A DNA stretch of 52,983 nucleotides from Deltaproteobacteria bacterium. Lineage in GTDB: Bacteria; Desulfobacterota; Desulfovibrionia; Desulfovibrionales; Desulfovibrionaceae. The position numbers and the translations under genes are program-made. The notes under the pieces are model-generated. The model was not told the DNA's origin, did not search any database, and saw only the letters and a program-made list of their open reading frames with translations. Location of the stretch: NCBI GenBank assembly GCA_031266055.1, contig JAISBT010000086.1, positions 1 to 52,983 of the forward strand. Direction: 5' to 3'. Below are positions 6,921 through 16,180 of this stretch, piece by piece; position 1 is the first letter of the stretch; every line of letters starts with the position of its first letter.

Positions 6921-9404
6921 TCAGCAGAGATTTACGGCCGTTTCACCGACGGGTTCGGCGCAAACGCCGGCATCGGCGCTGTACCATCCCTCATTCAGAC
7001 ACAAAAGGCCCGTGGCAGATAACACAGTAATGGCATTGTTGCGGCACAGTTTGTCCAGCATGTTCGGGTAGACGTTGACTGTATAGCGCTGCGCCTCGCG
7101 CAGCAAGTCCTTTTTTTTGTACAGGCCCGATGTCGAGGCCAGTTCCGCGATGATTTCCCGGCCACGTTCGTACGGCACAAGAACGCCCTGGGTCGGCGCG
7201 TCAATGGGCCGGAACAATGCGGCGGCCCCGGCAAAGGGTTGCTGGAGAAGTTTGACGCCCGGCTTGAATCCGGGATTGCGGTCATTTCGGCCCAGCAGCC
7301 GGAGCAGGCTTTCCTTTCTTCCGCTGTTGCCGACGCATACGGGGTAGCGCATATTTTCGGCCTGTTTGTAAAAATAATAGGCGAAATACCGGCGGATCAG
7401 ATCCGGCTGGTTGAGGTCGGCTCCGGGAGTCAGCAACAGAGGATTTCCTTCGCGCATCAGGCGGAAAAAACTCCGTTTGCCGTCCCGGATGGCGGGCAGA
7501 GAATCCAGGTTTTCCTCGCCCTCCGGCACGATAACGATATGCACCCGTCCGTTGGGCCGTTCTCCATGCCGGTTGCAGCGCCCGGCGGTCTGCAGGATGG
7601 AGTCCAGACCGGCGGCAAAGCGGATGGCCGAGCCGAAGCTGATGTCCACCCCGCACTCAATGAGTTGCGTACTGATGCAGATGACCCGTTCCCCGGCGTC
7701 AAGGGCGTGTTCCAGGCAATCCAGAATTTTCAGGCGGTGAGCCGGGCACAGCAAGGTACTGAGATAAAAGACGCGTGTTCCGTCTTCTTTCGCGCAGAGG
7801 CGGTACAGGCGATCCGCCCATTTTTTCGTGTTGACGACCACAAGGCAGGAACCAGAATCCCGGGCCTCATTCCGGGCAAGCTCGGCAATGGCCTGTCCAT
7901 CCATTGGGGTCAGACAGTGGTTGTGGAAGGTTACCCGGCGCAGTTGCTGGAACAGTCCGGGAACATCCGGCATGATCTCGGACTCGGGTGTGAGAGGCAA
8001 CTGCCCTTTGTACGGAGAGGGGAGGCTGCCGAGCAGAGGTTGGGTGGCCGTGCAGAGCAGAGCGGTCGATCCGCAGTCATGCACAAGGAAATTCACGGCA
8101 TTGCAGAACATATGCGCACAGGTCGGCGGCAGGGTCTGGATCTCGTCAAAAATGAGTACCGAGCGGGCCAGAGTATGCATGCGCCGCGCGCTGCGCGTTC
8201 CTGCCCCGAACAAGCTTTCCAGAAACTGCACCATGGTCGTGAAGACGATGGGGCTGTCCCAGTTGGAGGCCAGCAGTTTGTTCTGCCAGCTCTCCTTGTC
8301 CGGCAGGAGATTGGAGTGTTGCTCCAGCACAACGGTGCCCGGTTCTTCACCCTGTTCCAGAATGGCGCGAACCTCGGCGGCGTTCTGGTCGATAATCGTC
8401 GTATACGGAATGACGTAGATCACGCGGTCGAGCGTGTGCCGGCGCGCGTGAGCCAGGGCGAAACGCAGGGAGGACAGGGTCTTGCCGCCGCCGGTGGGCA
8501 CGGTCAGGGTGAAGATGCCATTGCCCGCTTCACCCCTGGCGGCGCAATGGTCGGCAATGCCGGAGCGTATGCCCGCCAGAGGATTGGCGCCGGAAAATCC
8601 GGCGAGCTTTTGTTCGAGGCGGGAAATGAGCAGTGGCCAGTCCGGCGGGCCGAGACGGGAGCGCAATGCGGCATAGTCTTTATTTTCAAACTCCGCGCTG
8701 TCTATGCGGTCGGCGTCCAGCAGGCAGCTGAGCAGAAATCTGGCCAGAAGTCCCAAAGTGAAAGGAGCGGCGTTGGCATGATCATATTTTTCGTCGTCGG
8801 ACAGACGGCCACTGTCCGCTTCTCCCTGTCTTCGGGTGATGGCGGCAATACGTTCCCGCATTTCCAGGAGAAGAGGCTTTTGCATCAAAACCCTGATTTC
8901 TTCAAGCACATCGGCATCCACGCTGGTTCGGCATTCCGCCAGATGGGTTTTGGCGTCTTCTTTCCGCATGCGTTTGCGGAAAACCTCTTCTCCATCCTGG
9001 TCAAGGCAATTGATAAGACCGGAATGGTGCGAGCAGACAGCCAGAGCGAGCATCTGCGCGTAGTGCGGACTTTTGAGGGCATAGCGACGGAAGCGCTCCC
9101 AGACCAGTTGGGCTCCGGCGGTCGAATGGTCTATTTTCCCCTTGCCCGGAGCAGAATACTGGTATTCGTCGTTATCCTGATCCGCCGTCCGGGTGGAATT
9201 TTTCGCGCATTGGCGGATGTAGTCCTGAAACGCGCCGGAATACTTGCCGAAATCATGCAGAAATCCTGACAGCCTGCCTGCCTGAGCAAGCCCGGCTTTG
9301 GCCGCAAATTCTCCCGCCAGCTTACTAACGGCAACGAGATGTTCCCGCACCGATTGCTTCCGTTTGCCGCCCTCGGCAATGTGGGCAATGAACTGTTGCA
9401 TCAT
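6921..9404 (-). CDS. cas3: Cas3, HD nuclease-helicase effector
   Basis: This is an 827-residue fusion of HD nuclease and superfamily 2 helicase. HD residues include His22, His50-Asp51 with Lys54 (LHDFGK), His93 and the HHSG segment near 126. The helicase has Walker A TGGGKT at 304-309, DEIQ at 420-423 and motif VI QTAGRCNRHG. Cas3 is recruited by Cascade to an R-loop and degrades the target strand. It is the first gene of the cas operon, with AGGAGG just before its two leading methionines. All motifs needed for activity appear present. It lies 14 bases upstream of cas5c. Confidence 0.96.
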   Translation of the reverse strand: MMQQFIAHIAEGGKRKQSVREHLVAVSKLAGEFAAKAGLAQAGRLSGFLHDFGKYSGAFQDYIRQCAKNSTRTADQDNDEYQYSAPGKGKIDHSTAGAQLVWERFRRYALKSPHYAQMLALAVCSHHSGLINCLDQDGEEVFRKRMRKEDAKTHLAECRTSVDADVLEEIRVLMQKPLLLEMRERIAAITRRQGEADSGRLSDDEKYDHANAAPFTLGLLARFLLSCLLDADRIDSAEFENKDYAALRSRLGPPDWPLLISRLEQKLAGFSGANPLAGIRSGIADHCAARGEAGNGIFTLTVPTGGGKTLSSLRFALAHARRHTLDRVIYVIPYTTIIDQNAAEVRAILEQGEEPGTVVLEQHSNLLPDKESWQNKLLASNWDSPIVFTTMVQFLESLFGAGTRSARRMHTLARSVLIFDEIQTLPPTCAHMFCNAVNFLVHDCGSTALLCTATQPLLGSLPSPYKGQLPLTPESEIMPDVPGLFQQLRRVTFHNHCLTPMDGQAIAELARNEARDSGSCLVVVNTKKWADRLYRLCAKEDGTRVFYLSTLLCPAHRLKILDCLEHALDAGERVICISTQLIECGVDISFGSAIRFAAGLDSILQTAGRCNRHGERPNGRVHIVIVPEGEENLDSLPAIRDGKRSFFRLMREGNPLLLTPGADLNQPDLIRRYFAYYFYKQAENMRYPVCVGNSGRKESLLRLLGRNDRNPGFKPGVKLLQQPFAGAAALFRPIDAPTQGVLVPYERGREIIAELASTSGLYKKKDLLREAQRYTVNVYPNMLDKLCRNNAITVLSATGLLCLNEGWYSADAGVCAEPVGETAVNLC

Positions 9405-9424
9405 TTTTCCTCCTGTCTGTCTGC

Positions 9425-9474
9425 TCTAAAATACTATTTTCATGTCAAAATGTTCTAAAATATTATTTTCATGT
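9425..9474. promoter_or_regulatory. Two palindromic direct repeats in the cas3/rpsA divergent promoter region
   Basis: Two 21-base copies at 9425-9445 and 9454-9474 share TCTAAAATA-Y-TATTTTCATGT and differ only at one base. Each contains the perfect palindrome AAAATA-N-TATTTT. Their starts are 29 bases apart. They lie 20-70 bases upstream of the cas3 start and also upstream of the rpsA promoter area. This is the layout of a dimeric repressor operator, but the binding protein is unknown. The same ATACTATTTTCAT stretch recurs at 29541-29553 upstream of dctP. Confidence 0.55.
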
Positions 9475-9544
9475 TGTTTAATTTTTGTGATTCTGATATT
9501 AGAGCCGAACCGTAAAGGAAATTAGTGGTGGAGGAACAAATTTA

Positions 9545-11329
9545 ATGACTGTCACTTCAAAACAGAACACGGCACAGGATCAATACCTGGAGGGCGAGCT
9601 CAGCTTTGAAAGCGCCCTGGAAAACTACCTTAACCCTGATTTCGGCGATCTGGAAGAAGGTTCCATTGTCAAGGGCGAGGTGGTGCGCGTGGACGGCGAT
9701 TATGTGCTGGTGGACGTTAATTTTAAGTCCGAAGGCCAGATTCCCTTTTCCGAATTCGCGGCTCCGTCCGGCGAAATTAATGTCAAGGTCGGCGACAAGA
9801 TGGACGTTTTTGTGGTGCGCAAAAACGAACAGGAAGGTTCCATTATCTTGTCGTATGAAAAAGCCAAGCGTTTGCAAGTGTTTGACCAGTTGGAAAACGT
9901 GCTGGAACAAAGCGGAATCTGTAAAGGACGTATAGTCCGGAGGATTAAAGGCGGCTATACTGTCGATCTTGACGGCATAGAAGCCTTTTTGCCCGGTTCT
10001 CACGTGGATTTGCGCCCGGTGCCCGATATGGACGCGCTGGTGAATCAGGAATTTGAGTTCCGCGTGCTTAAAATCAACCGCCGGCGCAGTAATGTCATTG
10101 TGTCCCGCCGCGTGTTGCTGGAAGAAGATCGTGATTTCAAACGCCAGGATCTCCTGACCACCATGGCGGAAGGGCAAATGGTCAAGGGCCGGGTGAAAAA
10201 TATTACAGAATATGGGGTATTTGTCGATCTGGGCGGTCTGGACGGACTTTTGCATATTACGGACATGTCCTGGAAGCGCATCCGCCACCCCAAAGAACTG
10301 GTTTCTCTTGGGCAGGAACTGGAATTGCGCGTGCTTTCCTTTGATCGCGGAAACAACAAGGTTTCTCTCGGCCTCAAGCAGCTTGTGGAAGATCCCTGGC
10401 AGGATATTACCGGCAAGTTCCCGATAAATGCCACTCTCAAGGGTAAAATTACCAATCTGGTGGACTATGGGGCGTTTGTGGAACTGGAACCCGGGGTGGA
10501 GGGCCTTGTGCACATATCTGAAATGTCCTGGACCAGAAAACTGCGTCACCCCTCGCAGATGGTGCATGCCGGCGATGAGGTGGAAGTGGTGGTACTGGGA
10601 GTTGATCCCTCCAAAAAGCGTATTTCTTTGGGCATGAAGCAAATCAAGGAAAACCCCTGGGAAGTTGTGGCTGTTAAATATCCGGAAGAAACCATTCTGG
10701 AAGGCACTATTAAAAATATTACCGAATTCGGCATGTTTATCGGGATTGAAGACGGCATTGACGGCCTCATCCATGTGTCGGACATCAGTTGGACCAAGAA
10801 AATCCGCCATCCCAGCGAGATGTTCCAGGTCGGCGATGTGGTGCAGGCCAAGGTCTTGACCGTTGACCAGGAAAACGAAAAATTTACTCTGGGCATTAAA
10901 CAACTGCACGAAGACCCTTGGGGTTACGTGCCGGATAAATATCCGGTGGGTTCCGCTGTGAACGGCACCATCACCAATATTACGGATTTCGGCCTGTTTG
11001 TGGAAGTGCAGGAAGGCATTGAAGGCTTGGTGCATGTTTCCGAAATAAGCAGCAAAAAGATAAAAAGCCCGGCGGAGCTTTATAAAGAAGGCGAGAGCAT
11101 AGAAGCCAAGGTCATCCATGTTTCAGCCGAAGAGCGGCGCCTTGGCCTTTCGATCAAACAGCTCAAGGAAGAAAGCGAAAAACCCGCCGCCAAAAAATCC
11201 CTCAAAGATTTTCACAGCGCGGGCCCTGACGGCGGACAGACTCTGGGCGATATTCTGAAACAGAAATTTGAAGAAGGTAAGGAAAACAGCGAAAATAACG
11301 CCGCCGAGGCCGACAGGAAAGAAGACTGA
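9545..11329 (+). CDS. rpsA: 30S ribosomal protein S1
   Basis: This 594-residue protein has six S1 RNA-binding repeats, at roughly 41-106, 124-189, 209-277, 294-364, 381-451 and 468-537. Repeats 3-6 carry the typical G-V/A/L-FV...GLxH(V/I)S pattern (for example YGVFVDLGGLDGLLHI). S1 brings mRNA to the 30S subunit and helps unwind structured start regions. The acidic, charged C-terminal tail is normal. GGAGG sits before the ATG. A possible promoter (TTGTTT, then TATTAG at 17-base spacing) lies about 50 bases upstream. A strong terminator follows, so it appears monocistronic. Confidence 0.97.
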   Translation: MTVTSKQNTAQDQYLEGELSFESALENYLNPDFGDLEEGSIVKGEVVRVDGDYVLVDVNFKSEGQIPFSEFAAPSGEINVKVGDKMDVFVVRKNEQEGSIILSYEKAKRLQVFDQLENVLEQSGICKGRIVRRIKGGYTVDLDGIEAFLPGSHVDLRPVPDMDALVNQEFEFRVLKINRRRSNVIVSRRVLLEEDRDFKRQDLLTTMAEGQMVKGRVKNITEYGVFVDLGGLDGLLHITDMSWKRIRHPKELVSLGQELELRVLSFDRGNNKVSLGLKQLVEDPWQDITGKFPINATLKGKITNLVDYGAFVELEPGVEGLVHISEMSWTRKLRHPSQMVHAGDEVEVVVLGVDPSKKRISLGMKQIKENPWEVVAVKYPEETILEGTIKNITEFGMFIGIEDGIDGLIHVSDISWTKKIRHPSEMFQVGDVVQAKVLTVDQENEKFTLGIKQLHEDPWGYVPDKYPVGSAVNGTITNITDFGLFVEVQEGIEGLVHVSEISSKKIKSPAELYKEGESIEAKVIHVSAEERRLGLSIKQLKEESEKPAAKKSLKDFHSAGPDGGQTLGDILKQKFEEGKENSENNAAEADRKED

Positions 11330-11374
11330 AAGAAGACTGATAGAATAAAGAAAGTAAGATGCGTCTGCCCTGAC

Positions 11375-11404
11375 AAAACCCCGAGGATCGGGGTTTTGTT
11401 TTTG
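11375..11404 (+). terminator. Intrinsic terminator of rpsA
   Basis: A perfect 9-bp stem AAAACCCCG / CGGGGTTTT with loop AGGAT is followed by GTTTTT. It ends rpsA transcription 45 bases after its stop codon. Confidence 0.92.
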
Positions 11405-11560
11405 CTGACGGGATTTTGCATATGCCAGCGGTTAAGCATATGTTTTGACAGTTTGCAGGATATGGATGTCGTAAAATTTTTAAAAAATTGACGGGGACGC
11501 GATTGCCGTGTAGTAAAAATTGGTAATAGGAACAATTACTGATAATTTTAGGGAGGCAAC

Positions 11561-13093
11561 ATGGCTGAAAACAATGCGAAGAAGCTTACCACCGCGGCCG
11601 GCGCGCCGGTAGCGGACAACACGAACTCGGTTACCGCCGGTTTGCGTGGCCCGATGGCGCTGCAAAACCCCTGGTTTATTGAAAAACTCGCCCATTTCGA
11701 CCGGGAGGTTATTCCCGAACGCCGTATGCACGCCAAAGGTTCCGGTGCTTTCGGAACCTTTACCGTAACGCATGACATCCGCAAGTACACCAGGGCGAAA
11801 ATTTTTTCCGCTATAGGAAAAAGCACGGATGTTTTTGTGCGTTTTTCCACTGTGGCGGGGGAAAGGGGAGCGGCTGACGCTGAACGCGATATCCGCGGAT
11901 TTGCCGTCAAGTTTTATACCGAGGATGGCAACTGGGATCTTGTAGGCAACAATACCCCGGTGTTTTTTCTGCGTGATCCCCTGCGTTTTCCTGATCTGAA
12001 CCATGCCGTAAAACGCGATCCCAAAACGAATATGCGTTCGGCGCAAAACAACTGGGATTTCTGGAGCATGCTGCCCGAAGCTCTGCATCAGGTTACCATT
12101 ACCATGTCCGACCGTGGCATCCCTGCCTCTTACCGCCATATGCACGGTTTCGGCAGCCATACCTACAGCATGGTCAACGCGGAAAATAAGCGTACCTGGG
12201 TAAAATACCACTGGCACACCCGCCAGGGCATCAAAAATTTAACGGATCGCCAGGCTGAAGAACTGGCGGGCAAAGATCGGGAAAGCCACCAGAGAGATTT
12301 ATTTGAAGCCATTGAAAAGGGGGATTTCCCCAAATGGGATTTTTTTATTCAGGTTATGACCGAGGATCAGGCGGACAAGCATAAGGAAAATCCCTTTGAT
12401 CTGAGCAAAGTTTGGAGCCAGAAGGAATATCCGCTCATTCCTTTTGGAGTGATGGAACTGAACCGTAACCCGGAAAATTATTTCGCGGATGTGGAACAGT
12501 CCGCTTTCAACCCCGCAAACATTGTTCCGGGCCTGGGTTTATCCCCTGACAAAATGTTGCAGGGCAGGCTTTTCTCCTACGGAGACGCGCAGCGGTACCG
12601 GCTGGGGATCAATTTTCATTCCATTCCGGTCAATGCCCCCAAAAACCATACTCACTCCTACCACCGCGACGGCCAGATGCGCGTGGACGGCAATTTTGGC
12701 GCAACGCCCGGTTATCAGCCGAACAGCGCCGGGGAGTGGGCCGAACAGCCGGAATACAAGGAACCCCCGCTGGAAATTCAGGGCGCCCTGAACAGTTATG
12801 AACCAAAAGACGACCAGACGGACAATTGTTTCTACCAGCCTGGCGATTTGTACAGATTGATGACAGAAGACAAGAAACAACTGCTGATTGAAAATACCGT
12901 CAGAAATATTTCCCCGGTCACCGATAACGTCAAATACCGGCACTGCGCGCACTGCTGCCTTGCGGACAAGGATTACGGCACGCGCCTGGCCGCGGCTTTG
13001 CATCTTGACCTGAAAAAAGTGCTTGACCTTGCAGGCATGAGCCATGCTGAACGTATGGCCGCGACTTCCCGCTGCGCGTGTTCCAACTGCTGA
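11561..13093 (+). CDS. katA: Catalase, heme-dependent
   Basis: This 510-residue small-subunit catalase converts hydrogen peroxide to water and oxygen. Visible are the distal His57 ([12 protein letters not shown]), the Asn in [11 protein letters not shown] (130/131), and the proximal heme ligand Tyr340 in [18 protein letters not shown] precedes the start. It probably protects an anaerobe during oxygen exposure. Its last 60 residues hold six cysteines (RHCAHCC and the final RCACSNC), which is unusual compared with common catalases. The gene stands alone between two terminators, converging on flgH. I see no PerR or OxyR site that I would defend. Confidence 0.96.
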   Translation: MAENNAKKLTTAAGAPVADNTNSVTAGLRGPMALQNPWFIEKLAHFDREVIPERRMHAKGSGAFGTFTVTHDIRKYTRAKIFSAIGKSTDVFVRFSTVAGERGAADAERDIRGFAVKFYTEDGNWDLVGNNTPVFFLRDPLRFPDLNHAVKRDPKTNMRSAQNNWDFWSMLPEALHQVTITMSDRGIPASYRHMHGFGSHTYSMVNAENKRTWVKYHWHTRQGIKNLTDRQAEELAGKDRESHQRDLFEAIEKGDFPKWDFFIQVMTEDQADKHKENPFDLSKVWSQKEYPLIPFGVMELNRNPENYFADVEQSAFNPANIVPGLGLSPDKMLQGRLFSYGDAQRYRLGINFHSIPVNAPKNHTHSYHRDGQMRVDGNFGATPGYQPNSAGEWAEQPEYKEPPLEIQGALNSYEPKDDQTDNCFYQPGDLYRLMTEDKKQLLIENTVRNISPVTDNVKYRHCAHCCLADKDYGTRLAAALHLDLKKVLDLAGMSHAERMAATSRCACSNC

Positions 13094-13101
13094 TGCCGGC
13101 T

Positions 13102-13129
13102 TTCCAAAGGGGCTCCGGCCCCTTTGGAA
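13102..13129. terminator. Hairpin between convergent katA and flgH
   Basis: A perfect 12-bp stem (TTCCAAAGGGGC / GCCCCTTTGGAA, loop TCCG) lies 8 bases after katA and 17 bases from the flgH stop. The T run is short on both sides, so it may act as a weak bidirectional terminator or as mRNA end protection. Confidence 0.65.
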
Positions 13130-13145
13130 TTTCCATATCGACGAA

Positions 13146-13892
13146 TTAGAACGGCCAGATGTTGTCAAGGAGCCTGATCAGCCAGCCGGATTTTTGCTTG
13201 TCGGCCAGGGCGCCTTTGCCGTAGTAAGAAATTTTGGATTCCGCCAGTTGGGTCGAGAGCACGGAGTTGTCTGAAAGTACGTCGTCGGCGCGCACCAGTC
13301 CGGTCACAACCATGTATTCGGTTTCCTCATTCACCTGAATTTCCCTCGCGCCGGCTATTTGCAGCACATTATTGGGCAGCACGTTGATAATGCGCGCGCC
13401 GATGGTTGTGGTCACGTAATTTTCCCGTTTGGTTTCACCGGTGGCGTTCAGGTCGGATGAGCTTTTCGCGCCGATCATGGGGTCATCGCCAAGTGTTCCG
13501 GCCAGGCTCCCGCCCACGCCCAAAGGTCTGACCGAACTGAAGCCCAGCAAGGAAGTCACCCCAAGCCCGATATTGCTGGTTCTGTCGGCGGTGGTGTCGG
13601 CTTTGTGCTTGGCCTTGGTGTTTTCCACAATTTTTATCAGCAGGATGTCGCCAATGCGGCGGGCGCGGTTGTCTTCAAACAGCATATTGGACGAGGATTC
13701 ACTGAAAATTGAACCGGGGTTGCTGTACCTGTCCTGCGGTTCAGGGTAATTTTGCACCGGGGTGATGGTAGGCGCGGGCGTAGGCGTCATGCTTGAGGCA
13801 TTGCAGCCGGCAAGGGCGGCGGACAGGGCCAGCAACGCGAGCAAGGCGACGGCCTTGGGCAGATCGGCTGCGTTTTGCGGTGAAGTTTTCAT
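13146..13892 (-). CDS. flgH: FlgH, flagellar L-ring lipoprotein
   Basis: This 248-residue protein has a lipoprotein signal peptide ending LSAALAGC, with lipidated Cys30. The FlgH core is visible in FEDNRARRIGDILLIKIVENTKAKHKAD, a long match split here by residues 72-99, and in the C-terminal GLVRADDVLSDNSV region. FlgH forms the outer-membrane L-ring around the flagellar rod. It is the last gene of the flgFGAH set and ends against katA on the opposite strand. The usual next gene flgI (P-ring) is not present in this window. Confidence 0.95.
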   Translation of the reverse strand: MKTSPQNAADLPKAVALLALLALSAALAGCNASSMTPTPAPTITPVQNYPEPQDRYSNPGSIFSESSSNMLFEDNRARRIGDILLIKIVENTKAKHKADTTADRTSNIGLGVTSLLGFSSVRPLGVGGSLAGTLGDDPMIGAKSSSDLNATGETKRENYVTTTIGARIINVLPNNVLQIAGAREIQVNEETEYMVVTGLVRADDVLSDNSVLSTQLAESKISYYGKGALADKQKSGWLIRLLDNIWPF

Positions 13893-13989
13893 TTGTTTTT
13901 ACCTTTGTATTTTTATTGAATTGTTATAATTCGATTGATGAATTTTTTTCATCTGCCGTACTTGAAGCTTGAGACTGCGGCGCGCTGGG

Positions 13990-15048
13990 CTAGCTTCCGC
14001 CGAAGGCCAGAGTGTGCGGGCCGGATTCAATTACGGCCGTGCTTTCATCCCAAACCACGGCATACAGTTGTTTTTTGCTGGACAGATTACGCACCGGTAT
14101 GTTTTCTCCTTTCACCCCGTCAGCCAGAGCTTCGGCCTTTGCGCGCAGACGTATGCTTTGCCCTTTATAGACCAGGGTAATTTTGCTGCCTCTGGAAATT
14201 GTGGGCAGATGCGTGAGGTCGCCAAGCAGGATCGGTTGATCCGGCAGAACAGCGCGGGTAAGCCTCCAGGGGCCGCCTTTGCCGTCCCAGACCTGTTCTC
14301 CGCGCAGCAGGGCCAGATTTTTGCGCATAAAAGTAATTTTGTCCGGGTCAAGCGTTTCGTCGCGGTTGAGCGGCGTGTTCGCGCAGGGCACTGTGGCCCA
14401 GCATTCAACAAAGACAGTGCCGGTGAGCCGTTTCACCACGCTGCCGTCCAGCTCGCGCACGGTCAGCCTTAGGCTGAGCCTGCCCGGAGCGAAGTTTTGC
14501 GGGGATTCCAAAAGCAGGGTCTGCCGGGGGTGGGCTAAAAAAACCGTGCCGGGCAGACGAAAATCACTTAAGAGAGCTTCTCCGGGCAAAGAAGCCAAAT
14601 AAGGCGTCAAGGCTTTGACAACCACGGCCTGCACTTCGGCGGCTCCCAATACCGTGCCTGCGCGCTGAATCACGAGGGAAGGGGGGTAAAGGCACAGGGC
14701 GGCAAAATCGGAACCCATGCTTTCCACCATGGCCTGCTGCAAACGCGGACGAGTAAGGTTCATGGGTCTGCCGCTTTCTTCAGGCGCGGCCCAGAGCTTG
14801 GTTTCAGCCAGCTTTTGCCACAAAGCCGGATCCATTTCGCCCACAGGCACGGCAATCTCCCCCAGAGCAATCACGGAATCCCGCGCCACGGCCGCTTCAA
14901 GTATGCGTAAACGCCAGGGAAGATCCTGAGCGCTGCCGGAGACGTAAGGGGTACCCGCAAGCGCGGCCGCATGGGCGGGTAGGCCGGACATAAGGCCAAT
15001 GCCCAGCAAACTGAGCGACATAACGATAAGCAGGCTTCTCTTGCCCAT
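13990..15048 (-). CDS. flgA: FlgA, P-ring assembly chaperone
   Basis: This 352-residue exported protein has a signal peptide (residues 1-28, ending LPAHA). A C-terminal SAF-like domain at about 220-345 contains ISRGSKITLVYKGQSIRL and ends with an LRAKAEALADGVKGENIPVRN-type segment, characteristic of FlgA. FlgA is a periplasmic chaperone for FlgI during P-ring formation. At about 350 residues it is longer than enterobacterial FlgA because of an extra N-terminal region, as in other Desulfovibrio-type bacteria. AGGAGG precedes the start. A dispersed repeat separates it from flgG. Confidence 0.92.
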   Translation of the reverse strand: MGKRSLLIVMSLSLLGIGLMSGLPAHAAALAGTPYVSGSAQDLPWRLRILEAAVARDSVIALGEIAVPVGEMDPALWQKLAETKLWAAPEESGRPMNLTRPRLQQAMVESMGSDFAALCLYPPSLVIQRAGTVLGAAEVQAVVVKALTPYLASLPGEALLSDFRLPGTVFLAHPRQTLLLESPQNFAPGRLSLRLTVRELDGSVVKRLTGTVFVECWATVPCANTPLNRDETLDPDKITFMRKNLALLRGEQVWDGKGGPWRLTRAVLPDQPILLGDLTHLPTISRGSKITLVYKGQSIRLRAKAEALADGVKGENIPVRNLSSKKQLYAVVWDESTAVIESGPHTLAFGGS

Positions 15049-15124
15049 GTTTACCTCCTGTAATCCGGGTTCCGGATAAAAATCGCGCCTCGCGATGTTT
15101 ATGCCTTGCGGCGAAAATCTTAAG

Positions 15125-15307
15125 GCAATTTAACTTTGAGACGCTCCCTCCGGCGCTTTACGGCGAAACATCGCTGCTGTCTTCATCCGTAAGCTGCTGT
15201 GCGCAGCAACGGCTGAAGCAAGTTTCGCCTACGCCTGCGGGGCGGGCGGCGGTGCACGCCGCCAGAGCATTTCAACATTTTCAACATTTTCAATGTTAAA
15301 ACGCTCT
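15125..15307 (-). repeat. Dispersed structured repeat, family A, between flgG and flgA
   Basis: Read on minus, this is a near-complete copy of the element best seen at 25563-25738. It has a left hairpin (GAGCGTTTTAACATTG and its complement), a GGCGGCG/CGCCGCC hairpin, GGCGAAAC pairing with GTTTCGCC, and a right end GGAGCGTCTCAAAGTTAAA-type at 15147-15125. The right end points to flgA, 76 bases downstream. Confidence 0.85.
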
Positions 15308-15319
15308 AAATTTCGCCGG

Positions 15320-16111
15320 TTAACTGCGTTTGAGCTGGATTGCCGTCTGGAGCATGGAATCCGAAGTCTGAATCGCTTTGGAATTCATTTCATAAGCGCG
15401 CTGCCCGACGATCATGTTGACCATTTCATCCACCACTTCCACATTGGACATTTCCAGAAATCCCTGGGCAATGGTGCCGGTATTGTCTTCCCCAGGCACG
15501 CCTTCCTGAGCTTCGCCCGAAGCTTCCGATACGCTGTAAATATTGCGGCCTTTGGCGATAAGCCCGGCGGGGTTGATGAAAGTATACAGGGGAATATCCG
15601 CCCCGGCGAGTTCCTGGCCCATATTGTCCAGAGCCGAGATATGGCCGTTTTCCGTAACCACGATATTTTTGGTTTCCAGAGGCACGGTAAATTCCGGTTG
15701 GAGAACATACCCGTTGGCTGTAACCACTGTGCCGTCCTGATTGAGTTTAAAGGCTCCCGCCCGGGTATACATATCTTCTCCATTCACCTGCACCAGAAAG
15801 AAGCCGTCACCTTCAACGGCCAAATCCAGGGGGTTGTTGGTGTTCTGGTAGTCGCCCTGGGAAAATTCCTTGGCTACGCTGAGCGCGCGTACACCCATAC
15901 CCACCTGGATGCCCACGGGGATTTGCTGGTCGCCGCCGGTTCCGGTGATGGAACCCGCTATTTTCAGATTCTGGTACATCAAATCTTCAAATTCGGCCCG
16001 GTTCTTTTTGAACCCCGTTGTATTCACGTTGGCCAGATTGTTTGAAATAACGTCAATGTTAAGTTGCTGGGCCACCATGCCGCTGGCGGCGGTCCAAAGA
16101 GAGCGCATCAT
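15320..16111 (-). CDS. flgG: FlgG, distal rod protein
   Basis: This 263-residue protein starts MMRSLWTAASGMVAQQLN and has the rod/hook N-terminal motif NLANVNTTGFKK at about residues 26-37. The C terminus (VNMIVGQRAYEMNSKAIQTSD) is the paired helix shared by axial flagellar proteins. FlgG builds the distal flagellar rod. A good SD (AGGAGG) precedes the start. It follows flgF by 67 bases, a gap that holds a short family-A left-end hairpin. Length is normal. Confidence 0.96.
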   Translation of the reverse strand: MMRSLWTAASGMVAQQLNIDVISNNLANVNTTGFKKNRAEFEDLMYQNLKIAGSITGTGGDQQIPVGIQVGMGVRALSVAKEFSQGDYQNTNNPLDLAVEGDGFFLVQVNGEDMYTRAGAFKLNQDGTVVTANGYVLQPEFTVPLETKNIVVTENGHISALDNMGQELAGADIPLYTFINPAGLIAKGRNIYSVSEASGEAQEGVPGEDNTGTIAQGFLEMSNVEVVDEMVNMIVGQRAYEMNSKAIQTSDSMLQTAIQLKRS

Positions 16112-16144
16112 GATTATATCCTCCTGCCGGTTCCTGTCCGGCGC

Positions 16145-16180
16145 CGGAGCACTTCAACATTTTCAACGTCAAAATGCTCT
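16145..16180 (-). repeat. Left-end fragment of repeat family A between flgF and flgG
   Basis: GGAGCACTTCAACATT is followed by AACGTCAAAATGCTCT, the imperfect palindrome that forms the left end of the dispersed family. No other part of the element is present here. Confidence 0.6.

Noticed and set aside
7239-9269. A 676-codon open frame on plus opposite cas3
   Set aside because: It is antisense to a cas3 gene with all motifs intact, has no recognisable domain and is a by-product of codon bias.
9557-11119. A 520-codon open frame antisense to rpsA
   Set aside because: The plus strand encodes six clear S1 domains; the antisense product has only shadow composition.
11500-11555. A PerR-like operator upstream of katA (AATTACTGATAATT region)
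   Set aside because: Arms are only five bases with wrong spacing for the PerR consensus.
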